This document shows, one piece after another, positions 9,809-19,522 of a DNA stretch of 64,000 nt. Made by a program: the position numbers and the translations under genes. Every line of letters starts with the position of its first letter. Positions within the stretch are counted from its first letter, which is position 1. The stretch is taken from the NCBI RefSeq assembly GCF_019933155.2, contig NZ_CP082944.1, positions 4,962,001-5,026,000 on the forward strand. Reading direction: 5' to 3'. The notes beneath the pieces were generated by a model. That model worked only from the letters and a program-made list of their open reading frames with translations. It made no database searches and was not told the origin of the DNA. The DNA comes from Metabacillus dongyingensis. Its GTDB lineage: Bacteria; Bacillota; Bacilli; Bacillales; Bacillaceae.

Positions 9809-11186
9809 ATCCTTCTCCTCTTTTCTTAATAAAATGTGTTGCATAATAGCTTCCATAGCAAAACAAAATAAATGAAATGCCGCAATAGAGGGCAATTCGC
9901 TGTGCAGGATCAAATGCGATTCCAACCAAAGATGCTAAACACAGCACAAAAGATGCAATCGGCACCAGGGGATAGAAAGGTGTCCGGTAAACCAGGTCCT
10001 TTATCGAATGTCCTTGTTTTATATATTGTCTGCGAAAGAAAAACTGTGACACGCTAATACTCATCCATACGGCAACCACGGCTAAACCTGAAATGGAGAC
10101 AAGAACTATATATACTGTATCTGGCGCAATAACACTTGAGAACAAAGCCAGGGTGCCGCCAAGCATACTGAAAATCACTGCATATATAGGCACACCGCGC
10201 TTTGACACTCTTGCAAAAATAGGTGATATGGTTTTCTTATCTGAAAGTGACCAGAGCATTCTGGAAGCAGCATACAGGCCTGAGTTTGCTGCAGACAAAA
10301 TGGCTGTTAAGATCACGAAATTCATGATATCTGCTGCATAAGGAATACCGATTCGTTCAAATACAGAAACAAAGGGGCTTTTTAAAACTCCTGAATCTGA
10401 TGCAGGCAGCAGTGCAGATAAAACAACAATGGTTCCAACAAAAAAGATAATCAATCTCCATAATGTTGTCCGAATCGCCATTGGAATTGTTTTTTCCGGA
10501 TTGACTGTTTCTCCAGCTGCAACCCCTATTAATTCCGTTCCCGAATAGGCAAAATTCACAGCAAGCATCGTCATAATAACGGCAAATGCACCATTTGGAA
10601 ATAATCCTTCATTTGTGAGATTCGTAAAGAACGGAGCTGAATTGGAATCCGTCAGAGGAATAAAACCTACAATTGCTGCTCCACCCAAAAGAATAAAAAT
10701 CACTATGGCAGCGACTTTAATCGCTGCAAACCAAAATTCAGATTCCGCGAAAAACTTAACCGTCACAGCATTTAATGCAAAGATTATCAACGCAAACACC
10801 GCACTCCAAATCCAGACGTTAATAGATGGAAACCACCTCTGCATCAGCAGCCCCGCTGCCGTGAATTCTGAACCTAACGCAACCGTCCAAGTCAGCCAAT
10901 ACAGCCAGGCTACAGTATATCCTGTCCCTGGACCAATATATTTAGCGGCATAGCTATGAAAAGCGCCTGTCTCCGGCATATGGACGGCTAATTCCCCCAA
11001 ACAAAGCATAACGAGATAAACGACCAGGGCACCCACAAGATACGACAGGATCGTCCCAAACGCTCCTGCCTGTTGAATCGTATAACCCGTGCTTAAGAAT
11101 AAACCTGTCCCAATTACACCTCCAAGAGATAACATGACTAAATGACGAGATTGCATTTTCCTTTGAAATTGCTGCTTAGCTTCCAT
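9783..11186 (-). CDS. mmuP: S-methylmethionine permease-like amino acid transporter
   Basis: A 467-residue APC-superfamily transporter with about 12 membrane segments. The N-terminal signature [15 protein letters not shown] is the substrate-binding region of the amino acid/H+ symporters. Overlap with mmuM and the shared S-box leader make S-methylmethionine the likely substrate; this is inferred from context, since related permeases carry other amino acids. The start ATG follows AAAAGGGGAG. Confidence 0.88.
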   Translation of the reverse strand: MEAKQQFQRKMQSRHLVMLSLGGVIGTGLFLSTGYTIQQAGAFGTILSYLVGALVVYLVMLCLGELAVHMPETGAFHSYAAKYIGPGTGYTVAWLYWLTWTVALGSEFTAAGLLMQRWFPSINVWIWSAVFALIIFALNAVTVKFFAESEFWFAAIKVAAIVIFILLGGAAIVGFIPLTDSNSAPFFTNLTNEGLFPNGAFAVIMTMLAVNFAYSGTELIGVAAGETVNPEKTIPMAIRTTLWRLIIFFVGTIVVLSALLPASDSGVLKSPFVSVFERIGIPYAADIMNFVILTAILSAANSGLYAASRMLWSLSDKKTISPIFARVSKRGVPIYAVIFSMLGGTLALFSSVIAPDTVYIVLVSISGLAVVAVWMSISVSQFFFRRQYIKQGHSIKDLVYRTPFYPLVPIASFVLCLASLVGIAFDPAQRIALYCGISFILFCYGSYYATHFIKKRGEGYAAETQSN

Positions 11187-11222
11187 TTTTACTCCCCTTT
11201 TTTCACATCCAAAAAAATGAAA

Positions 11223-11248
11223 AACGCACTCTTTAAAAAGAGTGCGTT
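11223..11248 (-). terminator. Terminator of the S-box leader
   Basis: On the minus strand AACGCACTCTTT pairs with AAAGAGTGCGTT, followed by TTTTCATTTTTTT. It lies between the SAM aptamer and mmuP, as expected for a riboswitch that ends transcription when SAM is bound. Confidence 0.88.
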
Positions 11249-11268
11249 ACTGACAAATAAAAGGCACG

Positions 11269-11371
11269 CTTATCTATCAGGTCAATTCACCCGCTGGAGT
11301 TAGCACAGTATCTTAATAGACCTGCTGCTGAGGTTTCAAAGGGCCAGTCCCTCCACCTCTCTGGATAAGAA
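11269..11371 (-). ncRNA. SAM-I riboswitch (S-box) controlling mmuPM
   Basis: The leader contains the S-box core in order on the minus strand: TCTTATCCAGAGAGGTGGAG, GGGACTGGCCC, TGAAACCTCAGCAGCAGG, GTGCTAACTCCAGC and the closing GATAAG that pairs with CTTATC (helix P1). These are the conserved kink-turn, J1/2 and P3-P4 parts of SAM-I aptamers. SAM should lower expression of methionine salvage from S-methylmethionine. Confidence 0.95.
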
Positions 11372-11385
11372 ATTATTTTTTTACT

Positions 11386-11414
11386 ACAATAGCAATCTAT
11401 TGAATCAATGTCAA
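11386..11414 (-). promoter_or_regulatory. Promoter of the mmuPM transcript
   Basis: Minus strand TTGACA (11409-11414), 17-base spacer, TATTGT (11386-11391). Transcription would begin just upstream of the S-box. Confidence 0.75.
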
Positions 11415-11535
11415 GATTAGTATGAATATTCCGTTCACTTATGTATTCTGACATCTTGTCAAGCCCATCTATAGCACACAGAATTGTTTTCCTATACAAT
11501 AATTGTAAAAGAAACCTTATAGTGTGGTGAAACTC

Positions 11536-12225
11536 ATGTTTAAACTTCTATTAATTGAAGATGATTTAACCCTGTTTAATGAAATCAAAGAACGATTAAA
11601 TCAGTGGTCTTATGATGTTTATGGCATTACAGATTTTAATAAAGTCATGCAGGAATTCTCAGCCGTAAAGCCAGATTTGGTCATCATTGATATTCAGCTG
11701 CCGAAGTTTGACGGCTTTCATTGGTGCCGGATGATCCGGTCGCATTCGAATGTGCCGATCATTTTTCTCTCCTCGCGGGATCATCCGACTGATATGGTCA
11801 TGTCTATGCAGCTTGGTGCTGATGATTTTGTTCAAAAGCCCTTTCACTTTGATGTGCTGATTGCTAAAATCCAGGCCATTCTCCGCCGTGTTTATAACTA
11901 CAATACAGAGCAAGTAAGTCTGAAAACATGGTGCAATGCTGCGGTTGATTATGAGCGAAATACGGTTACGAACGAAACCGGTTCCGTTGAACTGACAAAG
12001 AATGAAATGTTCATTCTTAAACTATTGATTGAACAAAAAAACAAAATTGTCAGCAGGGACAAGCTCATGAACAGCCTGTGGGATGATAGACGCTTCATAA
12101 GCGATAATACGTTAACAGTGAATGTCAATCGCCTGCGAAAACGGCTGGATGAAATTGGTCTTGGTCAATTTATTGAGACAAAAGTAGGCCAGGGATATCT
12201 TGCGGCAGAAGAGGAAATGGTATGA
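11536..12225 (+). CDS. BceR-type response regulator
   Basis: An OmpR/PhoB-type regulator of 229 residues. The receiver domain has the acidic pair ED at 8-10, the phosphorylated Asp near residue 52 (IIDIQLP) and Lys in FVQKPFHF. A winged-helix DNA-binding domain follows. The ATG at 11536 is preferred because GTGGTGA precedes it; an upstream GTG is possible. It overlaps the kinase gene by four bases. By analogy with BceR it should bind the inverted repeat upstream of the ABC genes at 13222-13239. Confidence 0.9.
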   Translation: MFKLLLIEDDLTLFNEIKERLNQWSYDVYGITDFNKVMQEFSAVKPDLVIIDIQLPKFDGFHWCRMIRSHSNVPIIFLSSRDHPTDMVMSMQLGADDFVQKPFHFDVLIAKIQAILRRVYNYNTEQVSLKTWCNAAVDYERNTVTNETGSVELTKNEMFILKLLIEQKNKIVSRDKLMNSLWDDRRFISDNTLTVNVNRLRKRLDEIGLGQFIETKVGQGYLAAEEEMV

Positions 12226-13226
12226 TTCTCCGTTTCTTAAAAGAGCGCCGGAGCTGGATTCTGTTCTTTATTATCATTCATTTTTTTATTCTATTTATCG
12301 CTTTCATTGACTCAGCCATTCCAGTGCAGTCAGTCCTGTATATTGTTTTTCTTTCCATGATCGCTTTTATTATCTTCTTATCTGTTCGGTACAACAAAGA
12401 AACTGCTTTTTATAAAAGTCTGGCAGATCGGGAAAACAACCTTGATATATCAAGCATTCCAGCTCCGGAAAGCCCGTTTGAACAATTGGTTGAAAAGACG
12501 CTCAGCGAACAGGCGCAGTCCCTGAAAAAAGATGCTTTGCACAACAGAATTTCGCTTGAACAGGAAAAAGATGAACTGTTATCGTGGATTCATGAAGTGA
12601 AGACCCCGCTCACTGCCATGCATTTAATGATCGAACGCATGGAAGACGATGTGATGAAAACTCATTTGACGTATGAGTGGCTGCGGATTCACCTTTTGCT
12701 TGACCAGCAGCTGCATCAAAAACGAATTCCGTTTATTGAAAATGATTTATACATTGAAACGGTTGATTTGGAAAGCGTGATTTTCAGTGAAATTAAAACA
12801 CTTCAGGCATGGTGTATTCAAAAAGGGATTGGTTTTGACATTCAGCTTGATCAAAAGGAAGTCCTTAGTGATGCGAAATGGCTTGCCTTTATTATTAGAC
12901 AAATCTTAACGAATGCAGTGAAATACAGCGTGGCGTCTGACATTATCATAAAATGCTGGAAGCAGGATGATCAAGTAAGAGTTCAGGTGAAAGACTCCGG
13001 CCGGGGCATTGATCCAAAGGACCTGCCCCGCATATTCGATAAAGGCTTCACATCGACCATAAACCATCATGATCATGCTGCTACAGGAATGGGGCTGTAT
13101 CTGGCTAAAAAAGCAGCTATACCGCTGCTGATTGATATTCACGTACAGTCTATTATCCACACAGAAACAGCATTTACGTTAATTTTCCCAAAAAGAAATG
13201 ACTTTGCAGCCGTCATTAGCGTGTGA
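12222..13226 (+). CDS. BceS-type intramembrane-sensing histidine kinase
   Basis: 334 residues with two closely spaced membrane segments (about 10-30 and 35-55) and almost no extracellular loop, the mark of BceS-like kinases that sense flux through their partner ABC transporter. The phosphorylated His is near residue 124 in WIHEVKTPL. The ATPase boxes are NAVKYS (N box), DSGRGI and GMGLYLAKK. Its stop codon lies inside the predicted BceR operator of the next operon. Confidence 0.9.
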   Translation: MILRFLKERRSWILFFIIIHFFILFIAFIDSAIPVQSVLYIVFLSMIAFIIFLSVRYNKETAFYKSLADRENNLDISSIPAPESPFEQLVEKTLSEQAQSLKKDALHNRISLEQEKDELLSWIHEVKTPLTAMHLMIERMEDDVMKTHLTYEWLRIHLLLDQQLHQKRIPFIENDLYIETVDLESVIFSEIKTLQAWCIQKGIGFDIQLDQKEVLSDAKWLAFIIRQILTNAVKYSVASDIIIKCWKQDDQVRVQVKDSGRGIDPKDLPRIFDKGFTSTINHHDHAATGMGLYLAKKAAIPLLIDIHVQSIIHTETAFTLIFPKRNDFAAVISV

Positions 13227-13239
13227 CAAGAATGTCACA
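13222..13239 (+). promoter_or_regulatory. Predicted BceR-type operator
   Basis: TGTGACA-AGAA-TGTCACA is a perfect inverted repeat of the form TnACA-N4-TGTnA known for BceR-like regulators. It lies about 70 bp upstream of the predicted transcription start of the transporter genes. Confidence 0.75.
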
Positions 13240-13290
13240 TGCTTTTCTATTTTGTTCGCACAATAAAAGGAAAAGGACCTTTCTTCTTTT

Positions 13291-13296
13291 TATAAT
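13291..13296 (+). promoter_or_regulatory. -10 element of the bceAB-like operon
   Basis: A perfect TATAAT with no recognisable -35 at the right distance, consistent with a promoter that needs an activator bound upstream. Confidence 0.5.
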
Positions 13297-13327
13297 TAAG
13301 CTATCGAATTAAGAGGAGGAAGCAAGT

Positions 13328-14089
13328 ATGGCGATATTAGAAGCATCAAAGCTCCATAAAAGCTACGGAAATAAATTGAATAAACAGGAAGTCCTTAAAG
13401 GAATTGACCTTACGATACAAGAAGGCGAATTTGTCAGCATTATGGGTGCGTCCGGCTCAGGGAAAACAACGCTGCTGAATGTTCTTTCTTCAATTGATAA
13501 AGTGAGCGGCGGGACCATCCAAATTGAACACAAAGAAATGACGGGCATGAAGGAAAAGGAGCTTGCTGAATTCAGAAAGCATCATCTCGGATTTATTTTT
13601 CAGGATTATAACCTTCTGGACACACTGACAGTAAAAGAAAATATTCTGCTGCCGCTTTCCATTTCAAAGGTTCCTAAAAAAGAAGCGGATCAGAAATTTC
13701 ATGCATTAGCAAATGAGCTCGGCATCTACGAGTTAAAAGATAAGTATCCGAATGAAATTTCCGGGGGACAGAAGCAGCGTACTTCTGCAGCACGTGCCTT
13801 TATTCATGAGCCAAGCATCATTTTTGCCGATGAACCAACAGGCGCGCTTGATTCTAAATCCGCTGCTGACCTGCTGAATAAGTTGACCGAACTTAATGAA
13901 AAAAGAAAAGCTACCATTGTCATGGTCACGCATGATCCTGCTGCGGCAAGCTACTGCAGCAGAGTCATCTTTATAAAAGACGGACAAATCTACACACAAT
14001 TGAACAAAGGGGAGCAAACAAGACAGGCTTTCTTTAAAGACATCATGAAAACGCAAGGCGTTCTTGGCGGTGTTCAGGATGAACGTTAA
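13328..14089 (+). CDS. BceA-type ABC transporter ATPase (antimicrobial peptide resistance)
   Basis: 253 residues. Walker A is GASGSGKTT, the signature EISGGQKQR and Walker [13 protein letters not shown], the last typical of the MacB/BceA subfamily. It pairs with the large permease downstream, with which it overlaps by 11 bp. Such transporters free lipid II-cycle targets from bacitracin or lantibiotics and signal to their kinase. The ATG follows AAGAGGAGGAAGC, a strong site. Confidence 0.9.
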   Translation: MAILEASKLHKSYGNKLNKQEVLKGIDLTIQEGEFVSIMGASGSGKTTLLNVLSSIDKVSGGTIQIEHKEMTGMKEKELAEFRKHHLGFIFQDYNLLDTLTVKENILLPLSISKVPKKEADQKFHALANELGIYELKDKYPNEISGGQKQRTSAARAFIHEPSIIFADEPTGALDSKSAADLLNKLTELNEKRKATIVMVTHDPAAASYCSRVIFIKDGQIYTQLNKGEQTRQAFFKDIMKTQGVLGGVQDER

Positions 14090-16022
14090 TCAACTGATCA
14101 TAAAAAACCTGAAAAAAAATATAAAGAACTACTTTCTCTATATTTTTGCCCTCATTTTCAGCGTTGCGCTTTATTTTGCTTTTGTCACTCTGCAGTATGA
14201 TCCTTCCATGGACGCGGTAAAGGGTTCTATCAAAGGCGGCGCCGCCATCCGGGCTGCATCTGTCCTGCTGATTGCCATCGTGACGATCTTTTTGCTCTAC
14301 GCCAATAACATTTTCATTAAACGCCGCAGCAAAGAGATTGGGCTGTTTCAGCTGATCGGCATGACAAAGCATAAGATTTTCCGCATTTTAACGGCAGAAA
14401 ACTTTCTGCTGTACTTTGGATCTTTAGTCCTTGGTATTTTCACAGGATTTGCGGCATCAAAACTGGTGATGATGATCTTATTCAAAATTACTGGCGTGGA
14501 TGACGTAGCTAAACTCCACTTTTCCACCCAGGCGTTCATTCAGACACTGATTGTCTTTATCGTCATTTACCTTCTCATCATGCTGATAAACTATCTGTTT
14601 ATTAAAAGACAGAGCATCCTCTCACTGTTCAGGGTGCTCTCATCAGCAGAAGAGAAAGTAAAAAAGATGTCCTTTTTCGAAATGGCCATTGGCATTTTGG
14701 GCATCATTATGATTGCGGCCGGGTATTATATTTCCTCTAAGCTTTTTGGAGGAGACTTTAAATCCATGATAGCTTTATATGGCGCCATGCTGTTTATTCT
14801 TGGTTCTGTCATCCTTGGAACCTATCTTTTTTACAAAGGGTCCGTCAGCTTTATTTTCCATCTCATCAGAAAGAAAAAAGATGGCTATTTGAAGGTTGGC
14901 GAGGTTCTGTCTCTTTCATCCATCATGTTCCGGATGAAATCAAATGCCCTGCTGCTGACAATCATTACGACCGTCTCGGCACTGGCGATTGGATTGCTGT
15001 CCCTGAGCTACATCTCTTATTACTCGGCAGAAAAAACCGCACAAAATCAAGTACCCGCTGACTTTTCCTTTACTGAAAGCGAAGATGCTGCACAGTTTGA
15101 AAAATCTCTGGAATCTGCTGGGATAGCGTATGAGGATGAACGAATTGATGTATTCATGGCTGAAGTGGATATCAGCGACATTTTCAGTGCCAAACTTGAA
15201 GGAGTGAAATTTGATCCCAGCAAGATGACTCTGCCTGTCATCAGTGAAAAATCCGCAGGGAAAAATCTTTCAAAGGACGAAACGATCTTCACAGGCTACA
15301 GCGATCTGCTCCAAAAATTTATGCCGCTTGATGATAATGGAACTGTTACGCTGCTTGGGAAAACAACAAGCATTAAGCAAACGTACTTGGGAATGGAAAA
15401 AGATTCTCCCGTGTCCTTTTATTTTACAGCCGGCGGAATGCCGACAGCCATTGTCGATGATTCGGTCTTTAAGCAGCTGAAAAAGGATGTGGATCCTGAT
15501 GTTCAGCTGCCGACATCTACTTATATTGCAGTTGAAATAGCGGATCAGGGCGAATTAAAAGAAGCCAATACCATTTTCACGTCCTTAAAACTTGGCGAAA
15601 ACAGCCCAAACGATTCCCAGCTTGAAGTTCTGAACAGCCAGAAGCGCAACATAGGGATGACCATGTTTATTGTCGGCTTCCTTGGGCTGTCATTTTTGGT
15701 CACATCCGGATGCATTCTTTACTTTAAACAAATGGGCGAGAGCGAAGAGGAAAAACCGAATTACACCATCTTGCGTAAACTTGGCTTTACACAGGGAGAC
15801 TTGCTGAAAGGCATACAGGCTAAACAGCTCTTCAGTTTTGGAATTCCTTTAGTGATCGGGTTATTACACAGCTATTTTGCCGTACAATCGGGCTGGTTTT
15901 TATTTGGAGCTGAGGTTTGGACTCCGATGATTATTGTTATGGTGTTATACACTGGATTGTATTCGATTTTCGGGGTGCTTTCTGTGCTTTATTATAAGAA
16001 GGTGATTAAAGAAGCTTTGTAA
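14079..16022 (+). CDS. BceB-type ABC transporter permease
   Basis: 647 residues with the BceB layout: several membrane segments, an extracellular domain of about 210 residues (roughly 312-522) and a final group of three segments. FtsX-type motifs are seen around [15 protein letters not shown]. The first ATG of the open frame lies inside bceA; I use the ATG at 14079 that overlaps the bceA end. The extracellular domain is the part that recognises the peptide or its lipid target, so the substrate cannot be told from homology alone. Confidence 0.9.
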   Translation: MNVNQLIIKNLKKNIKNYFLYIFALIFSVALYFAFVTLQYDPSMDAVKGSIKGGAAIRAASVLLIAIVTIFLLYANNIFIKRRSKEIGLFQLIGMTKHKIFRILTAENFLLYFGSLVLGIFTGFAASKLVMMILFKITGVDDVAKLHFSTQAFIQTLIVFIVIYLLIMLINYLFIKRQSILSLFRVLSSAEEKVKKMSFFEMAIGILGIIMIAAGYYISSKLFGGDFKSMIALYGAMLFILGSVILGTYLFYKGSVSFIFHLIRKKKDGYLKVGEVLSLSSIMFRMKSNALLLTIITTVSALAIGLLSLSYISYYSAEKTAQNQVPADFSFTESEDAAQFEKSLESAGIAYEDERIDVFMAEVDISDIFSAKLEGVKFDPSKMTLPVISEKSAGKNLSKDETIFTGYSDLLQKFMPLDDNGTVTLLGKTTSIKQTYLGMEKDSPVSFYFTAGGMPTAIVDDSVFKQLKKDVDPDVQLPTSTYIAVEIADQGELKEANTIFTSLKLGENSPNDSQLEVLNSQKRNIGMTMFIVGFLGLSFLVTSGCILYFKQMGESEEEKPNYTILRKLGFTQGDLLKGIQAKQLFSFGIPLVIGLLHSYFAVQSGWFLFGAEVWTPMIIVMVLYTGLYSIFGVLSVLYYKKVIKEAL

Positions 16023-16033
16023 AATGCAAAAAA

Positions 16034-16055
16034 GGCTCCAGCTGCGGCTGGAGCC
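16034..16055 (+). terminator. Terminator of the bceAB-like operon
   Basis: GGCTCCAGC, loop TGCG, GCTGGAGCC, then TTTTTCTT: a perfect nine-base stem with an A tract on the other side. Confidence 0.92.
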
Positions 16056-16083
16056 TTTTTCTTATGACCTGAAGCAACGGTAC

Positions 16084-16275
16084 CTACCTTTTCGGCAAGT
16101 CCAATGCTTGATAGGCAAGCTGATATTTCCCGCCTTCAGCAACTTCTGCATGGTACAGGGCTTTGAGGGCAAAGTTTTTCTCAAGGCTATGTTCCTTCAT
16201 CAGTCCATTCAGTTTAAATTGCAATTCCTGATTTTCTTTAATCAGCTGTTTCATCTGTGATTTTAGGTACTTCAT
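16084..16275 (-). CDS. Small coiled-coil protein of unknown function
   Basis: 63 residues, charged, with heptad-like spacing of Leu/Met in the first 35 residues (KQLIKENQELQFKLNGL), so probably a short coiled coil. AAAGGAG lies 11 bases before the ATG, a little far. I do not recognise the family. It is isolated between a terminator and the YdeI-like gene. Confidence 0.5.
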   Translation of the reverse strand: MKYLKSQMKQLIKENQELQFKLNGLMKEHSLEKNFALKALYHAEVAEGGKYQLAYQALDLPKR

Positions 16276-16395
16276 ATGAAAGTTAACTCCTTTCAGGTAT
16301 CAAATTTATCTGCCGATAGCAGTTTAATTCTTTAAAAATGCATCAATAAAAATGTCAAAAGTTCAGGAGTGCAAGGCACCTTCGTTTCTATATCA

Positions 16396-17064
16396 TTATT
16401 TATTCCTGCGATATAAATCCCGGCTCTTGAAACCCTTCCCAAGAATCATTTTCATTTCATCGCGCCGTTTTGCTCTTGTTCCCTCTTGTTTAGCGCTATA
16501 CACATAACGGGCCCAATCCTTACGATATCCTTGGGTGAGTGATTGATAGAAAGCAAGTAAATCTGGAGTATCCTGCAAATCTTTCTCTACATCGGATATA
16601 AATTCGATATAATCATCCACACATTGACTTGCTTTTGCAGATGTGTGATTTTTGCTTTTAGAGTCTTCTTTTAGACCAACAACCGTAAAGACATCATCCA
16701 ATCCGACCATACGGGCAAATTTTATACTGCTTGTCCCAACATAGCCATTTTCATCTGCCCCTAACCCAGCTAATAGATCATCTCGATGGATATAGTCAGG
16801 ATATACTTTATTTCCCTTTTTAGGATAAGCCAAAAAGAGATAGCCGTTTTTATTTAAATGATTTTCATCGATAACCTTTTTTACAAGGTTCTTTAGAGAG
16901 TTCATATCTAATACAAATGCAAAAATAAGGTCATAAGCATGATCAGCTAATTCTGTATCATAATCCGTCAGTTCTGCTAAATAATCTGCTCCATTTGGTA
17001 AGTGCAGAACAGCTGTCTCTTTATATTTTAGTAAGTTTAACTTTTCTGTGATTGATTTAGCCAT
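16396..17064 (-). CDS. YdeI/OmdA-like domain protein
   Basis: 222 residues. The C-terminal part matches the YdeI/OmpD-associated domain: FYQSLTQGYRKDWARYVYSA followed by KQEGTRAKRRDEM. The N-terminal 130 residues look like a small alpha/beta domain. Proteins of this group have been linked to bacteriocin or envelope-stress protection, but the biochemical role is not known. The start behind GGGAGATAACG (17064) is preferred to the upstream in-frame ATG, which lies inside this ribosome site region. Confidence 0.75.
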   Translation of the reverse strand: MAKSITEKLNLLKYKETAVLHLPNGADYLAELTDYDTELADHAYDLIFAFVLDMNSLKNLVKKVIDENHLNKNGYLFLAYPKKGNKVYPDYIHRDDLLAGLGADENGYVGTSSIKFARMVGLDDVFTVVGLKEDSKSKNHTSAKASQCVDDYIEFISDVEKDLQDTPDLLAFYQSLTQGYRKDWARYVYSAKQEGTRAKRRDEMKMILGKGFKSRDLYRRNK

Positions 17065-17148
17065 CGTTATCTCCCGTTTCATTTATGCTTATATGCTTAG
17101 ATTTTTTTGTTTAAGAAAAAATTCCGGATGCTTTATATATGATAAGGC

Positions 17149-17503
17149 TCACCGAAGCCTCCCTAACTTCTTAAACTTTTTCATTAAATACTTTTGTTTC
17201 TGCCAAGCGTCTGCGCTGTTGAAGATATATGTTTTGGAAAAGCTTATAGGATTGTCCGCTAGTGACACGCAATAAGATGCCCATGCTGTCATATGCTGCC
17301 GGAAGCATCTATTGAATACCTCGAGCAAAACGGCAGCAGAAGCCCCTGGGGAAGCGCCGAGCAAGGCAGCAACTGCACTTCTCAAAAACCTTCTTCCCTT
17401 TCGGTGCTAACTCTTTCAATAAGGATGCCAAAGTCGCACTCATCACTCCGGCACCAATTAAAGATCACGTCTGTTTTGTTTATAAGCTGCTCATATTACC
17501 CAT
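17149..17503 (-). pseudogene. mqo: Decayed malate:quinone oxidoreductase remnant
   Basis: The start region is recognisable: ATG behind GGGGATAATG, then two stop codons, then IGAGVMSATLASLLKELAP, the FAD-binding N-terminus of Mqo. It jumps directly to VAALLGASPGAS, LLEVFNRCF and SLADNP, which belong near the Mqo C-terminus, so roughly 390 codons are missing. Frame changes and in-frame stops are also present. This is what remains of a respiratory dehydrogenase gene after an internal deletion. Confidence 0.8.
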
Positions 17504-18079
17504 CATTATCCCCTAAATTTGCAAAAACGTGCAGTGCTTCAGTGTCACAAAAAGCAGGCGCCATCTTGGAACATACACTTTTTCTTTTTATTTATAACTT
17601 TATCACAGTCTTTTAGAAATAGATGAAATATTACTATTATCGAATCATGTAAAAAAGTGAGAGGTTCGTTCCAGAGACCTTTATCATTCATCCATAAAGC
17701 TTGCTCATCCTATATTAATAACTTTTATCTCATGCTTTCTTAAAAAGTCTATGCTTCATCTATATCAAATTCATTCGCTATATGCATTATAGAGCGGATG
17801 CTAGAATCAACCACAGTGTTGATCGAATTGGTATTACTAATTCCTCTGGATTATTAAATATCTTTGAAAAAAACAAAATAAGAAGTGAACGGCATCTGAC
17901 ATACTGCCCCATATTTATGAGCATGAGTTTATTAAAACGAAGTATTAAGAAGAGATTAGTGAAGAATTGCATATTAACTTTGCCGAACAAAGAATTTCCA
18001 TTTTTCCCTCCAACTTTTTTATGAATGCAGCCGGGAGAACTTGAAGTTCGGCCTATACCTTATCATTTAACAAAAAAAA
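17504..18079. other. Intergenic, no gene recognised
   Basis: A stretch of about 575 bp with only short, unsupported open frames on either strand. It may contain further decayed coding sequence, but I recognise no protein, RNA or repeat in it. Confidence 0.5.
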
Positions 18080-18099
18080 GACTCATTCGTAAATGAGTC
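18080..18099 (-). terminator. Terminator of the has operon
   Basis: On the minus strand GACTCATT, loop TACG, AATGAGTC, then eight T. It lies 24 bp after the hasB stop codon. Confidence 0.9.
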
Positions 18100-18122
18100 C
18101 TTCCTTAAAAGGTGGTAAGCGA

Positions 18123-19460
18123 TTAAATGACAGCGGCCACTCTGTTTTCCCGTATCTTTGACAGGTTCTCTCTTCCAACCGAAATATATTCAACTTCCAG
18201 ATTGTATAGATCCTCATTTGTATAACAATTGCGTCCGTCGAAAATGATTGGCTCGTTCATGAACAGAGTGGAAAGGATGAGCGTTTTCTCTACGATTTCT
18301 TTCCACTCTGTCAAAATGAACACAACATCTGCTTGTTTTATCGCTTCCTCGATTTGATCGGCATACAGCACTTCCTCAGGCAGAACTTTTTTTGCATTAT
18401 CCGCAGCGATTGGATCATATCCGATCACTTCTGCTCCTTCTTCTACGAGTTCGTGGGCAACCGAGATGCTGGCTGCTTCCCTCATATCATCTGTATCAGG
18501 TTTGAAAGCAAGTCCCAATAGAGCGACTTTCATTCCTCTCAGTGTTCCGAAGCGCTCTTTTGCTTTTCTCACAAGAAGAGTCTTTTGATTTTCATTAATT
18601 GTAATGACAGACTTCAATAAATGGAAATCATGATTGCAGTCCTCGGAGATTTTCACAAGTGCCTGTGTATCTTTAGGAAAGCAAGATCCTCCGTACCCAA
18701 TCCCAGCATTCAGGAATTTGTTTCCGATTCTTGAGTCCATGCCGATTCCTTTGGCGACCTCTTCGATATGGGCATTTGTTTTTTCAGAAAGATTGGCAAT
18801 TTCATTTATGAATGAAATCTTTGTTGCCAGGAAAGCATTAGAAGCATATTTGATCATTTCTGCACTGTGAAGGCTTGTTCGCAAGATAGGCAGTCCAAAT
18901 GGCTTGTTGATTTCTTCCACAATGTCCCCTGCTTCTTGATTGTCTGTTCCGATTACGATGCGGTCTCCATTAAAAGAATCATGGATGGCCGAACCTTCAC
19001 GCAAGAACTCAGGATTGGATACAACTTCTGCACAGACGTTGTCTTGAAGATTGGACATCACTAATTGACGTACTTTCGCATTTGTACCGATCGGCACTGT
19101 ACTCTTCGTCACTACCACCACATTTCTTGTGATGTTCTCTCCGATGTTGCGGGCAGCGTTGAACACATAGGTCAGATCTGCTGCACCGTCTTCACTTTGC
19201 GGGGTGCCTACAGCAATATAGATTACTTCTTGGTCTTTAAGACCGATGATGGAATTGTTTGTAAATTCAAGGCGGCCAGCCGCGCGGTTCTTCTCCATTA
19301 GCTCTTCTAATCCTGGTTCATAGATAGGAGAAATTCCTTTTTTAAGCTGGTCAACCTTCTCTAGATTGGTATCAATACATGTTACCTCATGTCCGATTTC
19401 TGCAAGGCAAACTCCCGTCACAAGGCCAACATAACCCGTTCCAATAATAGCAATTTTCAT
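18123..19460 (-). CDS. hasB: UDP-glucose 6-dehydrogenase
   Basis: This enzyme oxidises UDP-glucose to UDP-glucuronate with NAD+. The Rossmann motif GTGYVGLVTG is at residues 7-16, the catalytic Cys is 260 in GYGGSCFPKD, and the lysine of SNAFLATKISF is conserved. 445 residues, the usual length. The start follows TTGAGGAGGAAAAACG. It is the third gene of a hasA-hasC-hasB operon and supplies the glucuronate donor for the synthase. On sequence alone it could equally be called tuaD or ugd; the name follows from context. Confidence 0.92.
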   Translation of the reverse strand: MKIAIIGTGYVGLVTGVCLAEIGHEVTCIDTNLEKVDQLKKGISPIYEPGLEELMEKNRAAGRLEFTNNSIIGLKDQEVIYIAVGTPQSEDGAADLTYVFNAARNIGENITRNVVVVTKSTVPIGTNAKVRQLVMSNLQDNVCAEVVSNPEFLREGSAIHDSFNGDRIVIGTDNQEAGDIVEEINKPFGLPILRTSLHSAEMIKYASNAFLATKISFINEIANLSEKTNAHIEEVAKGIGMDSRIGNKFLNAGIGYGGSCFPKDTQALVKISEDCNHDFHLLKSVITINENQKTLLVRKAKERFGTLRGMKVALLGLAFKPDTDDMREAASISVAHELVEEGAEVIGYDPIAADNAKKVLPEEVLYADQIEEAIKQADVVFILTEWKEIVEKTLILSTLFMNEPIIFDGRNCYTNEDLYNLEVEYISVGRENLSKIRENRVAAVI

Positions 19461-19522
19461 CGTTTTTCCTCCTCAAAAAGATCGCTATTTCTTCAATTAT
19501 CCTCAAGTAAACCATTGATATG

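Noticed and set aside
11287..11499. A 70-codon open frame on the minus strand
   Set aside because: It runs through the promoter and the SAM-I aptamer, whose conserved RNA elements explain the sequence better.
17782..18024. An 80-codon plus-strand open frame
   Set aside because: No ribosome site, no recognised family, and it lies in a region that already holds a decayed gene.
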